A DNA stretch of 39,006 nt. It comes from Lachnospiraceae bacterium UBA7110 (lineage in GTDB: Bacteria; Bacillota; Clostridia; Lachnospirales; Lachnospiraceae). The number at the start of each line of letters is the position of its first letter. The first letter of the stretch is position 1. A program made the translations under genes and the position numbers. Below the pieces are notes generated by a model that was not told where the DNA came from, ran no database searches, and saw only the letters and a program-made list of their open reading frames with translations. Shown one piece after another: positions 16,811 through 25,699 of this stretch. Location: the NCBI GenBank assembly GCA_002492295.1, contig DKYC01000042.1, forward strand, positions 48,945 to 87,950, read 5' to 3'.

Positions 16811-17649
16811 CGTATCAGTCCTAACGCTTTTCTCATTTTTTTCAGTCTTCTTGGTCTGTTATCGTATTTATACTTTATATGGACGCTGCATTCCGGAAGC
16901 CTTGCCTCAAATTCCGTCTCATCATTCATATAATCCTGCACCTCCAAAAGGGAGTTGAAAAGAATTGGCAGGATTCGCTCTATCTGATGCGCTTCCGAAG
17001 GGAAACCCGGATTCATGCCATAATTCATAATTTTATTCAAATTCAGGTAAAATTCCCTGCTATGGCGCAAAATCTGCTCGCGGCGAACAATGTAGCACGC
17101 GCCGGAAGCAAACATAAAATACTGCGGAATCATGGGGTTTTTGTAAATAAAGCGCAGCAAATCGTCCGTATCATTGAAATACTTCTTGGGATGGTTGGGG
17201 GATGACGTATACCATGAGTCATTCTTTTCCACGTAAACATTTTCCATTGCAATAAAGGTATTCCCCGGCGGATTCTTCTCGCCGTCTGCATTATATTTTG
17301 AAAACCGGTCCCAATACTGCTTTTCGTCATACAAAAATGTAAAGCTCTTATTATCGTACACCTGGTCAAAAAATTCCTTGGAACAGTGGCGGCCAATCAT
17401 ATTGCCCTTTAGCAGGCACATCACTTCCGGAAGATTATCATGGTTCTCCGCAAAAAAGGAAAAATAACTTGTGATATTATGCCCTACGTTTTCCACTTCT
17501 TTTAGATTAAGGTCCATGCTCCTTAACTGCTCTTTCACTGCATTGTCCGTAGAACAGTCATAGATAACATAATCATTGCAATACTCCAAAAGCTGTATCG
17601 GTACCGTGTTAAAGTTGTGGATGACAAAAAAATTGTCCGTTTTTTTCAT
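16807..17649 (-). CDS. DUF3431-like putative glycosyltransferase
   Basis: The 280-residue protein starts MKKTDNFFVIHNFNTVPIQLLEYCNDYVIYDCSTD. It has VENVGHNITSYFSFFAENHDNLPEVMCLLKGNMIGRH near residues 60-96. The 'vGre-x-y-h-i-x-NYDNLpdvtvFlQG' pattern is characteristic of DUF3431 proteins, which are suspected GT-A enzymes. No biochemical role is established that I know of. The ATG at 17649 is chosen because it falls right after the GT2 stop and has GGAAGGGG about 13 nt upstream. The longer frame to 17688 runs inside that gene. A sugar-transfer role is inferred from location. Confidence 0.55.
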   Translation of the reverse strand: MKKTDNFFVIHNFNTVPIQLLEYCNDYVIYDCSTDNAVKEQLRSMDLNLKEVENVGHNITSYFSFFAENHDNLPEVMCLLKGNMIGRHCSKEFFDQVYDNKSFTFLYDEKQYWDRFSKYNADGEKNPPGNTFIAMENVYVEKNDSWYTSSPNHPKKYFNDTDDLLRFIYKNPMIPQYFMFASGACYIVRREQILRHSREFYLNLNKIMNYGMNPGFPSEAHQIERILPILFNSLLEVQDYMNDETEFEARLPECSVHIKYKYDNRPRRLKKMRKALGLIR

Positions 17650-17650
17650 T

Positions 17651-18559
17651 TCAGAAACCGTGCCCCTTCCTTCTGCCAAACCTTGCATTCCAAAAACATT
17701 TTACACTCTGACCAAGTTCAGACGCATACGCCTTAAAAAACAGGGACGGCTCTATCCCAAGCGCTTTCGCCTCACCGATACCCTTTCCATATTTCACAAG
17801 AAACTGCCTTGTAAAATACGTGCGGCACTCCCTGCTCTCCCTAAGCCTGTATTTCTCGTACATATAGCGGTAATCCTTATATATCCGCATATCCTTCTCG
17901 GAAAAGCTCTCCGTATACTGATGGTCATGTACGCCTATGGAAACCAGCGGTTTTGTCGTAAAAACAAATTCAGAACTTTTTCGCAGCAGGTCAAAATAGA
18001 GATACATATCTGACGCCCAGTTGCTCTTCTCGTCAAACAGCGTAAGCGATTCCCCACGCCTGTAGATTACGGCGCTTGGCGCCCCAATCTCATTCCCCTT
18101 GAACAAAAACCGGTAGTCCTTTCTCAATCCGCCGATAAACTGCGGCGTGGCATGCCTGTCATAATACTGCATACTGTCGTCCAGCGAAACCTGTCTGCTG
18201 CCTGCAAACGCAAGATACGCGCCCGGCGACTTGTCCAAAAGTGCCACATACGCACCAAGACTGTTTTCGTCCGTAAACCAGTCATCGCTAAACATAATTT
18301 TAATGTATTCGCCACGCGCCATTCTGATTGCCGCATTCCAGTTGAAAATATGTCCGTATGGCTTTTCATTGTGTATATAATTAATGTTTTTGTCATGTTC
18401 CCTGTAAACTGCTACAAGCCTCTCGGTCCTGTCATCCGTGGAATCATCCGATATGTTGACCTCAAAATCAGTATACGTCTGCAAATAGACTGATTCCAAA
18501 AGCCGCTCCACCTCCAAGGCATTGTTGTAGGCAGGTACGCATATGGAAACCTTTGGCAT
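17651..18559 (-). CDS. GT2-family glycosyltransferase
   Basis: This 302-residue GT-A enzyme begins MPKVSICVPAYNNALEVERLLESVYLQ. It has ISDDSTDDRTE, then NWNAAIRMARGEYIKIMFSDDWF with the metal-binding SDDW. The start ATG at 18559 has AAAGGAG 9 nt upstream. The longer frame to 18607 overlaps the GT17 gene without a ribosome site. No membrane helices are seen. It sits between a GT17 and a DUF3431-like gene in the same operon. Substrate unknown. Confidence 0.87.
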   Translation of the reverse strand: MPKVSICVPAYNNALEVERLLESVYLQTYTDFEVNISDDSTDDRTERLVAVYREHDKNINYIHNEKPYGHIFNWNAAIRMARGEYIKIMFSDDWFTDENSLGAYVALLDKSPGAYLAFAGSRQVSLDDSMQYYDRHATPQFIGGLRKDYRFLFKGNEIGAPSAVIYRRGESLTLFDEKSNWASDMYLYFDLLRKSSEFVFTTKPLVSIGVHDHQYTESFSEKDMRIYKDYRYMYEKYRLRESRECRTYFTRQFLVKYGKGIGEAKALGIEPSLFFKAYASELGQSVKCFWNARFGRRKGHGF

Positions 18560-18581
18560 ACCTGTGTACTCCTTTCCCGGC

Positions 18582-19532
18582 CTATCTCCCAAGCACTTTC
18601 CTTCCAAGCCGTTTTATTCCCACGAGGATATTATAACACATGTTTTTTATTCTGACCTTTGTTCTGCGAATCGCCCTGTCTGCCGGTTTTTCCTCATGCA
18701 TAATCAGAAAATCCAGCTCTTCCTGGTGTTCCCTGATATACTGCGGAAAACTCTCATCAATCTCGCACCGTACAAACCGCGCATTCCTGCCAAAGATATC
18801 TTTCCCGTCCTTAATCTGGTCCGTCACGTTTGATAACACATGTTTTGAATTATATTCCTGATGCGCCGCCGAAACGACTTTCTCCTGCACGCGCTTTCGG
18901 ATATCCTTCTCCCCGTGTCCGCCCATATAGCCAAAATGCCAGCCGCCATTGTCCACACGTATTCCAATCTCTTTCCTCTCAGGAAACCGCAGCTCGCCAA
19001 GCATTAAATTCTGCTCCCGCAAAAGCTTATAGCTTAACATCTTTGTGCCAATCCATTTTTTCCGCTCCACGCCTTCAAACTCTCCCGCGTAGGAAAGCAG
19101 GTTTCCCGATACTTCCTCCATATTGAGGTAGCAGTAGAAAAGCCGTTGTGCAAAGTGGTATATTTTATCTGTCCGAAAATTCCGCAAAATCTCGCGGATT
19201 TTGTCGGGATTTGGTATCTCATCAAGGTCGCTGAAAATAATCACATCCTCATCGGTACAATCCTTGAGTCCCCTTGTCACCGCATTTTTTTGAAACGTAT
19301 CGCGGTAGTGCGTATCCCCCTCGGGCGTATCCTCGACTACGACATGAATTATCTTATCCGCAAACTGCGCGAACAGTTCCTTGTTTTCCTCATAATACAA
19401 CGGTTTTTTTCGTCCGGAGAAGGTCTCCGTCGCCTCACTGATTACAAACCGGTCCACCACAGGGTCCAGCACATTCAGGCGGATTTTCAATATATCAAGC
19501 TCATTAAAAAACTGAAAGCAATCGTAAACCAT
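18582..19532 (-). CDS. GT17-family-like glycosyltransferase
   Basis: The 316-residue protein matches the GT17 pattern (relatives of beta-1,4-mannosyl-glycoprotein N-acetylglucosaminyltransferase). It opens with MVYDCFQFFNELDILKIRLNVLDPVVDRFVI, then SEATETFSGRKKPLYYEEN. The metal-binding segment is VIIFSDLDEIPNPD, and WHFGYMGG comes later. Bacterial members occur in surface polysaccharide clusters, and the sugar they move is usually untested. The ribosome site is a weak GGGA 9 nt before the ATG. The start is still well placed because the family's conserved N-terminus begins at the first residue. Confidence 0.85.
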   Translation of the reverse strand: MVYDCFQFFNELDILKIRLNVLDPVVDRFVISEATETFSGRKKPLYYEENKELFAQFADKIIHVVVEDTPEGDTHYRDTFQKNAVTRGLKDCTDEDVIIFSDLDEIPNPDKIREILRNFRTDKIYHFAQRLFYCYLNMEEVSGNLLSYAGEFEGVERKKWIGTKMLSYKLLREQNLMLGELRFPERKEIGIRVDNGGWHFGYMGGHGEKDIRKRVQEKVVSAAHQEYNSKHVLSNVTDQIKDGKDIFGRNARFVRCEIDESFPQYIREHQEELDFLIMHEEKPADRAIRRTKVRIKNMCYNILVGIKRLGRKVLGR

Positions 19533-19556
19533 CTAAAATCCCATTCTTTCTCTGTA

Positions 19557-20297
19557 TTAACTCCTGCCTTGACGCAAAAACTTTTTCACACGTTCTTTTA
19601 AGGAGGGTCTGATAAAATTCGGATACTGCGCATTCGTCCCCTCCCATTTGTGAAAGGCAAACGGTGTAATTCCCTGCACCTCGGGAATCATCTTCTCATG
19701 GCTGTAATACTTCGCCACCTCCAGCGGCGCAATCCGCATTCCTTCTGCCTCCAAAAGATGTCTGATTTTGCAGCAGATAAAGCCGTCCTCATAATACCAC
19801 ATCCTTCCATAGGCATATTCGCCCTCCCAGGGAATCCCAGCCTTTTTGGGGAAATCCATGAGCCGCTTGCTGCGAATTCCCGCACTGTTCCCCACACGGC
19901 AGATATTCCCATCCTTATCACGGTATGTCGTGGTATCCCCCTTTGGCGGCAAAGGCCACGGCGCCCCGATATAATCATAATCCAAAAATTCGTCGCGCCA
20001 CAGCTCCGGATGCACCACAAAGCCATCCGCATGCACAATCAGGGCAAACTCCGTATGAATATGGCTGCCAAGCTCATAAACCATTTTATAATTGAAATCA
20101 TCAATATTGCAAAGCCTGTCCGTATGACTGTAGCGGATGGTCTTTGGCAGCCCGAACGGCTTTTTATGCGTTATCAGCACCGCGTCGCCAAATGCAATGC
20201 CCCGCATACTGTAAAGCATTGCCTTGATGGTTGCGCGTATATTCACACTTGTCATTGCCACCAGCGTGACATTTGGGAGTTTTCGCTTTTCCTGCAT
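19557..20297 (-). CDS. DUF5672-like putative glycosyltransferase
   Basis: This 246-residue protein resembles the DUF5672 family. LVAMTSVNIRATIKAMLYS is followed by HTEFALIVHADGFVVHPELWRDEFLDYDYIGAPWP, then GNSAGIRSKRLMDF and a C-terminal PFAFHKWEG. The HADGF segment sits where GT-A enzymes bind metal, so a transferase role is plausible but unproven. The start ATG at 20297 is decided by a perfect AGGAGG at 6-nt spacing. The longer frame to 20336 has none. No signal peptide or membrane helices are seen. Confidence 0.7.
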   Translation of the reverse strand: MQEKRKLPNVTLVAMTSVNIRATIKAMLYSMRGIAFGDAVLITHKKPFGLPKTIRYSHTDRLCNIDDFNYKMVYELGSHIHTEFALIVHADGFVVHPELWRDEFLDYDYIGAPWPLPPKGDTTTYRDKDGNICRVGNSAGIRSKRLMDFPKKAGIPWEGEYAYGRMWYYEDGFICCKIRHLLEAEGMRIAPLEVAKYYSHEKMIPEVQGITPFAFHKWEGTNAQYPNFIRPSLKERVKKFLRQGRS

Positions 20298-20345
20298 CCG
20301 ATTCCTCCTGCCCCTTTCCACAGTCTGCCCTCTCATCCGGCGTTA

Positions 20346-21395
20346 TTATTCCAAAAGCCGCCGCTTTAACGAACGCAGCGCACGCACTGACAAATCACGG
20401 TATATCAGGCTTTTTGCCCTAACCTTTGCCATTTCCAAAGACACTCCCGTAAGCGGAACGCCAATCCGCCGGTACTTCTTTGACGTTTTCCGGTATGCTG
20501 CAAGCTCATCCCTGCATTCCTGCGCCGAAAACAGCTTTCCCTTTCTGTCCATATAGTTAAAACCGTCATAAATATTCTGCTCTGACGCCCAGTAACCGTC
20601 CGACACATTATGCCTTGCCCAGTATTTCGGAGCAATAATATAGTTCACGGTTTCACTCGTAAACGCGGGGAAAAAAGCAAATGTTGAGTTTGACAATATT
20701 AAATAACTTGCGTTTTTTATTATAGTATAGTCTTTTGCAAGTTCAAAATGATGCGCCTCCACCTCCGGAAGCACACGCTTTGCCGCATCCACATCGTCCG
20801 TCACAACCATAAATTCCATATCGGAACGCAGCGTGCGCATTTTTGCCATTGCGTCAAGCCAGTATTTCCGTCTTAAAAACAGCTCTGGATTGCCTGCATA
20901 TTCTCCGCCGCGCACATTGATAATACACAGGTTCTCCCTTGCGTATTCCCTGCAGTCGTATTCCGGCTTTACCGCAAGCCATTTTTGAATTTCACCCCGG
21001 TATTTTCCAAAATAATCCCACGCCTGCATGTTTCCATATAAAAGCGTCGTTTTCCCCAAATCGAGGAGCGCCCTGTCCGCCCCCGTTACATAACAGCCAT
21101 GCACAATGTCATGCATTGAGTTTCCAAGAAAGAGCCTGTCCTCCCGCTCATGATAGATCGTTTCAAACGCTTCCCTGGGCACGTCAAGACCGCAGTCAAT
21201 GTCCATAAAGTATATTCCCTTATTACAATGACAGGACTGGTCATGTATATTATTGGCAAAAATCTCCCTGTTTAATATACTGAAACCGTATCCTTTTTCA
21301 TACGCAAGACTGCGCGTTGTCACATAGCAGAAGAGCTGGTTCCCAAGCCCCTGCCCCTTTAAAAGTTCTGTTGCTATAATTGGTCTGTCGCTCAT
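20346..21395 (-). CDS. Divergent GT11-like (alpha-1,2-fucosyltransferase-type) protein
   Basis: This 349-residue protein shares the GT11 frame. GQGLGNQLFCYVTTRSLA near residues 14-31 matches the family's GGLGNQ-x-FQYA start. NSTFAFFPAF at 236-245 matches the distal NSTFSWW motif. The central HxRRGDY acceptor or donor motif is altered to VRGGEY at 161-166, losing the first arginine pair. It may therefore use another nucleotide sugar or be a different branch. The ATG at 21395 has GAGG at 6-nt spacing and is preferred to 21407, which follows the ABC gene's TAA without a site. A canonical GT11 gene lies at 26709-27614. Confidence 0.68.
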   Translation of the reverse strand: MSDRPIIATELLKGQGLGNQLFCYVTTRSLAYEKGYGFSILNREIFANNIHDQSCHCNKGIYFMDIDCGLDVPREAFETIYHEREDRLFLGNSMHDIVHGCYVTGADRALLDLGKTTLLYGNMQAWDYFGKYRGEIQKWLAVKPEYDCREYARENLCIINVRGGEYAGNPELFLRRKYWLDAMAKMRTLRSDMEFMVVTDDVDAAKRVLPEVEAHHFELAKDYTIIKNASYLILSNSTFAFFPAFTSETVNYIIAPKYWARHNVSDGYWASEQNIYDGFNYMDRKGKLFSAQECRDELAAYRKTSKKYRRIGVPLTGVSLEMAKVRAKSLIYRDLSVRALRSLKRRLLE

Positions 21396-21407
21396 ACCCA
21401 TCCTCAT

Positions 21408-23150
21408 TTAAAGCGCGGTTCTCTCAATCCGCCCATTCGCTACTTTATATATCATATCACATTTTTCAATGGTATTTAACCTGTGCGCAATAATAACCAT
21501 TGTCTTTTTACCGTGGAAACTGTTGATTGCCTCCATCACTGCCGCCTCTGTCTCATTGTCGAGCGCGCTTGTTGCCTCGTCAAAGACAAGAATTTCCGGA
21601 TTATGGTATAGTGCCCTTGCAATGCCAAGCCGCTGTCTCTGTCCGCCCGAAAGCCGCACGCCGCGTTCGCCGATTGCCGTATCCAGCCCCTCCGGCAGCG
21701 TCTCGATAAATTCCTTAATCTGCGCCTCCTCAAGCACCTCCCAAATACGCCGGTCATCAATCTCATCATCCGCAATGCCAAACGCAATATTATTGCGGAT
21801 TGGTTCATCCACCAGATAAATGGACTGCGGAATATAGCCAATCTGTGCCAGCCATGAGGGATAGTTTTCAAAGATGTCCACACCGTCGCAGGTAATCGTT
21901 CCCTGCTTCACTTTCAAAAGACCCAAAAGGATATCAACCACCGTCGATTTACCGGCTCCGGAAGGACCCATAATCCCAACCGATTTACCGTAAGGCACAA
22001 CCATATCCGCACCCGTAAAGATCATCGTATCCGTATTCGGATAGGCATACACGATATCCTTCAGTTCTATTTTGTCCCTCAGCCGAATCTGAACCGATGG
22101 GTTTTTTGCCCCAACCGTCCTGTCATTTGCGCGCATTACCGCACTCATATTCAGATTCTCATACACATAATCAAGACTTGGCTGCGAATAAGCAACCTCT
22201 GTAATATACGTATTAATCCGGTTTACGCAAGGCATCAGACGCACTGCCGCCGCACCAAATACGGTTAATGTCCCAATCAGCGTCTGTAAATCATTTCCCC
22301 GCTGCAGATATACCATAATATAACCCAAAATGCTGCAGATAAATATGGTTTCCACCAAAACCCGCGGAAGACTGTTGAGTACGGCATACAGCTTTGCAAT
22401 CCCCGCACCGATTTTGCCGGAAACTTCATAGTTATCCGCAAAAAATGCCTCCCTGTGGAGCACCTTCACATCCTTAATCCCATAAATCGCCTCAATGCGC
22501 CACTTTGCAATCCGTGACTGGATATCCTGGTTTTTCTTTCCCAGTCTGCTCAGCTGCGGTTTCAGGATTTTCGTGAGCAGAAACGTCATGACAAGCATAA
22601 CAACCACAAGAAAGCCTGTCATTTTCCAGTCTTTTAAGACAAGCACCAGGCAGATCATCACAAACACAACGCCCTCTGATGCAAGCGATATCATTGCCAT
22701 AATCATGTTAAACACATTCGGAATGTCACTGTCCGTCAGGCGGAAAACCGTGGGAATATCCGCATCCAGATAAAACTCATACGGGCGGTTTAAAAACTCC
22801 CTTAAGACCCTGCTGATCAGCGTATTTTTGTTGTAGGAAATGAATTTTGTCCTGATATTTACAAGAAGCAGCAGATATACGTTTTTGATAATATAAATCG
22901 CAATCAGCGCAGACAGCAAAATCATGATAAACCGCGTCGGGTCATAGATATGCAGAGTATCAAGGATGGGACGCACATACCATTTGTCCATCGTTGCGTC
23001 AACATCCACAAGCGCCGCCACAACAGGTAAAAGCGCCGATACACCAAGCGTCTCCAGCACACCGCCTATAAAAATCATAATTCCCAAAAACACCAGTCTG
23101 CCTTTTTGTTTCCCGTCAAAAATATAGCCAAGCTTTTTTATATTATTCAT
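21408..23150 (-). CDS. ABC exporter, fused permease-ATPase (PglK/MsbA-type), paralogue of the one at 714-2474
   Basis: The 580-residue half-transporter has six membrane helices in residues 15-320. The ATPase shows Walker A GPSGAGKS at 395-402, LSGGQ at 500-504, Walker B ILVFDE at 520-525 and the switch histidine at 556. All catalytic residues are intact. The likely role is ATP-driven flipping of a lipid-linked oligosaccharide, by analogy with PglK. Its ATG overlaps the SGNH gene's TGA by 4 bp. Two such transporters in one locus could handle two glycans, or form a heterodimer, though both have complete ATP sites. Confidence 0.88.
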   Translation of the reverse strand: MNNIKKLGYIFDGKQKGRLVFLGIMIFIGGVLETLGVSALLPVVAALVDVDATMDKWYVRPILDTLHIYDPTRFIMILLSALIAIYIIKNVYLLLLVNIRTKFISYNKNTLISRVLREFLNRPYEFYLDADIPTVFRLTDSDIPNVFNMIMAMISLASEGVVFVMICLVLVLKDWKMTGFLVVVMLVMTFLLTKILKPQLSRLGKKNQDIQSRIAKWRIEAIYGIKDVKVLHREAFFADNYEVSGKIGAGIAKLYAVLNSLPRVLVETIFICSILGYIMVYLQRGNDLQTLIGTLTVFGAAAVRLMPCVNRINTYITEVAYSQPSLDYVYENLNMSAVMRANDRTVGAKNPSVQIRLRDKIELKDIVYAYPNTDTMIFTGADMVVPYGKSVGIMGPSGAGKSTVVDILLGLLKVKQGTITCDGVDIFENYPSWLAQIGYIPQSIYLVDEPIRNNIAFGIADDEIDDRRIWEVLEEAQIKEFIETLPEGLDTAIGERGVRLSGGQRQRLGIARALYHNPEILVFDEATSALDNETEAAVMEAINSFHGKKTMVIIAHRLNTIEKCDMIYKVANGRIERTAL

Positions 23151-24208
23151 TCATTTCCCTCTTTCTTCAGCTTCTCCTCATAATGGTAATTGAGGTAAAA
23201 CTGCTTCTCCTTTTCAAACAGTTCCTCATAATTCTCCTGTGTCACAAGTCCTTCCTGCCTGGCAATCCACTCCAAAATCCGCGAATTGATATGTGCACCG
23301 TAGTGCTCCCTGTCCCTGTAATTGTCAAAATCCGTAATCACATCATACTGGTCATTAAAATTGTAAAGCCTTACGTTCGGGCACTGCAGCAGCATCTGCG
23401 TCGTTATATGCTCGGCTTCCAACTGCTGGAGCATCAGCCCTTCCTGGTTCAGGTAATCCCACCAGCAGATACTGTATGGCGTATAAAACAGGTAAAATGT
23501 TGTATCCGGATACCGGTTGGCAAGCTCCGTGAAATTCTGCCGGATATTTTCCTCAACCATTTTCTTCTCTTCCGCACTTAGTCCCGGGCGCATTTGGGCA
23601 CGTTCCTCCCAACGGTTATAGCCTGACATCACGTACTCATATCCAAGCTCTTTTTCCCACGCCGAATATTCGTCAAACGTCGTCCGCTCCTGTCCCGTAA
23701 CCGTCATAATCAGGTTGGGCAATACCCCCTCATACCATACTGTTTTATTAAAAACATAAGACATATCGTTCCACAGATTGTCGTCATACAGATACTCAGG
23801 ATAGTTGCCATAGATATCATAATCCTTATCGCGGATCAGTGCATTCAAATCCACCGACCATATGACCGTCTTTAAATTCCTGTTTCTCCTAAGCGCCCTG
23901 TCGAGATTTTCCGACAGTTCCTTAAATCCTGCCCCGGAAAATGTTTCTTTCACGGATTTTACGCCAAGTATCCGGTCCGCCTCACTGGTTTTAAAGTTCT
24001 GCGCCATGGAAGTCCCTGTAATGATTGTATCATATTCAAAATGCCTGGAAATCCCGTCATTCGTATACCGTTCATTGTAAAGGCGGTAAGAAACAAACGA
24101 AAAGGGTTTATGAAAATGGAAATAAGGGTCAATAATCCAAACCGTAGCAACAATAACAGCTGTAATTGCAATTATCGTTGACAGACACCCGATAAACCAC
24201 TTCCGCAT
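23147..24208 (-). CDS. Membrane-anchored SGNH-like O-acyltransferase partner of MBOAT
   Basis: The 353-residue protein has one N-terminal membrane anchor (about residues 5-26), then an extracytoplasmic domain. The SGNH nucleophile block reads TIITGTSMAQNF with Ser67, and the distal catalytic pair is Asp299 and His302 in DREHYGAH. This matches DltD/AlgJ/PatB-type proteins that receive an acyl group from an MBOAT and transfer it to a polymer outside the cell. It follows the MBOAT gene by 17 bp with a strong AGGAGG site, as expected for a functional pair. The first block has GTSM instead of the usual GDS, as in DltD-like relatives. Confidence 0.75.
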   Translation of the reverse strand: MRKWFIGCLSTIIAITAVIVATVWIIDPYFHFHKPFSFVSYRLYNERYTNDGISRHFEYDTIITGTSMAQNFKTSEADRILGVKSVKETFSGAGFKELSENLDRALRRNRNLKTVIWSVDLNALIRDKDYDIYGNYPEYLYDDNLWNDMSYVFNKTVWYEGVLPNLIMTVTGQERTTFDEYSAWEKELGYEYVMSGYNRWEERAQMRPGLSAEEKKMVEENIRQNFTELANRYPDTTFYLFYTPYSICWWDYLNQEGLMLQQLEAEHITTQMLLQCPNVRLYNFNDQYDVITDFDNYRDREHYGAHINSRILEWIARQEGLVTQENYEELFEKEKQFYLNYHYEEKLKKEGNE

Positions 24209-24225
24209 TCCGTTTCCTCCTATCC

Positions 24226-25698
24226 TTAAAAGTTAAAATACAAAAATTCACTCACGTCCGAAAGCGACAGAACGCTCCAAAACAGCAGCACAACCGTCAC
24301 AAGGAAGCGCCATGCGCCATAATGCCCGTCCTCGACCTTTTCCTGTGTATTTTTCAGGAAAAAACATGCAAGAATCAGCAGCACAACAAACGCCACAATC
24401 GGGAACAGCGGAAATCTGTCCATCACCCCGCCAAATCCAAAACGGTACAGGATACGCGTTTCCGTCAGATGGTTAACAATATCCAAAATATCCCTGTCAT
24501 AAAACTGTCCATGAAGATTCCGCGGTTTGAATGTATACTTCCAAAACCTTTGGAACTGGCTTAACGATTCCGCCCGGAACAGACTCCATGTAACGGTAAC
24601 AAAGCTAAACGTCAATATTCTCCTGATAAAACGCGGAATCCGTTCTAACGCATTTCCAAAAATCCGTTCCGCGATTTTTGCGATGCCGTGCAGCACTCCC
24701 CATAAAATAAACGTCCAGTTTGCACCATGCCATATCCCGCTCACAAGAAACACGGCAAAAATATTAAGCTGGGTTCTTACCGTTCCTTTCCGGTTTCCCC
24801 CCAACGGTATATATACATACTTCGTAAAAAACCTTGTGAGTGTCATATGCCATCTGTCCCAAAATTCACTGACGGAGTCCGCCTTATACGGAGAATTGAA
24901 ATTAAACGGCAGTCTGACGTTAAACATGTATCCAATGCCGTACGCCATGTCGCTATAACCGCTGAAATCATAATAAATCTGCAGCGTGTAGCACAGCATT
25001 ACAATAATGCCGCTTAATGTCGTCTGGTAACTTTTGTTGTCATATGCCCATGTCACAATCTTCGAAAGCGTATCCGCAACCAGCACTTTTTTCGCAAGCC
25101 CCAGTGAAAAGGCATACAACCCTTTACATAAATTCCCATAATTCACTTTATGGTTTTTCTCGTCACGCAGCTGCACAATAAGCTCGTCATGGTAGACAAT
25201 CGGTCCCGCAATCAGCTGCGGAAAGAAAATAACATACGCAGCATACTCCAAAAAACTGTACTTCCTGCACTCCCTCCGATACGAATCAATCACATAAGAG
25301 AGCTGTTGAAAGGTATAAAAACTGATTCCCAGCGGCAGCATCAACTGCAAAAGCGCATAATCGGTCTTAAACCACGCATTGACATTCTCGATAAAAAAGT
25401 CATAATATTTATAGTAAAACAAAATTCCCAAATTCACGCCAAGCCCTGCCGCCAAAAGCAGCCTGCGCAGCGCCATCCTGCCCGTTTTGTCAAGCAGTTC
25501 AACCAGCATGTAGTTTAAGACCACGCTGACCATCAGGATAACCAGATATTCTATGCTGTTGTAGCCGTAAAACACCATGGACATCAGCAACAGATATCCA
25601 AGCGCCATCTTCGGCTTTTTCCAGTGGTGGAACGCGTAATATCCACAGACCACCAAAGGGAAAAACAAAAATACAAAAATATAGGAATTAAAAAGCAT
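24226..25698 (-). CDS. MBOAT-family O-acyltransferase (AlgI/DltB-like)
   Basis: This 490-residue protein has about eleven membrane helices. The invariant MBOAT histidine is His324 in SGIWHGANWTF. FYTFQQLSYVIDSYR and YDFSGYSDMAYGIG are hallmark AlgI/PatA segments, and SEFWDRWHMTLTRFF precedes the active site. Family members carry an acyl group across the membrane for polymer O-acylation. Partnered with the SGNH protein next to it, it is expected to O-acetylate the extracellular glycan. The ATG has AAGAGG upstream and lies 1 bp after the GT2 stop. Confidence 0.92.
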   Translation of the reverse strand: MLFNSYIFVFLFFPLVVCGYYAFHHWKKPKMALGYLLLMSMVFYGYNSIEYLVILMVSVVLNYMLVELLDKTGRMALRRLLLAAGLGVNLGILFYYKYYDFFIENVNAWFKTDYALLQLMLPLGISFYTFQQLSYVIDSYRRECRKYSFLEYAAYVIFFPQLIAGPIVYHDELIVQLRDEKNHKVNYGNLCKGLYAFSLGLAKKVLVADTLSKIVTWAYDNKSYQTTLSGIIVMLCYTLQIYYDFSGYSDMAYGIGYMFNVRLPFNFNSPYKADSVSEFWDRWHMTLTRFFTKYVYIPLGGNRKGTVRTQLNIFAVFLVSGIWHGANWTFILWGVLHGIAKIAERIFGNALERIPRFIRRILTFSFVTVTWSLFRAESLSQFQRFWKYTFKPRNLHGQFYDRDILDIVNHLTETRILYRFGFGGVMDRFPLFPIVAFVVLLILACFFLKNTQEKVEDGHYGAWRFLVTVVLLFWSVLSLSDVSEFLYFNF

Positions 25699-25699
25699 C

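Noticed and set aside
19650..20369. A 239-codon forward frame opposite the DUF5672-like gene, and a 250-codon forward frame at 25955-26707 opposite the GT2 gene
   Set aside because: Both are long, but the minus-strand genes there have clear motifs and ribosome sites. The forward translations are low-complexity and unlike known proteins.
714..23150. The two ABC exporters as a recent tandem duplication flanking an inserted segment
   Set aside because: They share layout and short blocks but differ at many positions, and no flanking DNA repeats were visible. They look like old paralogues.
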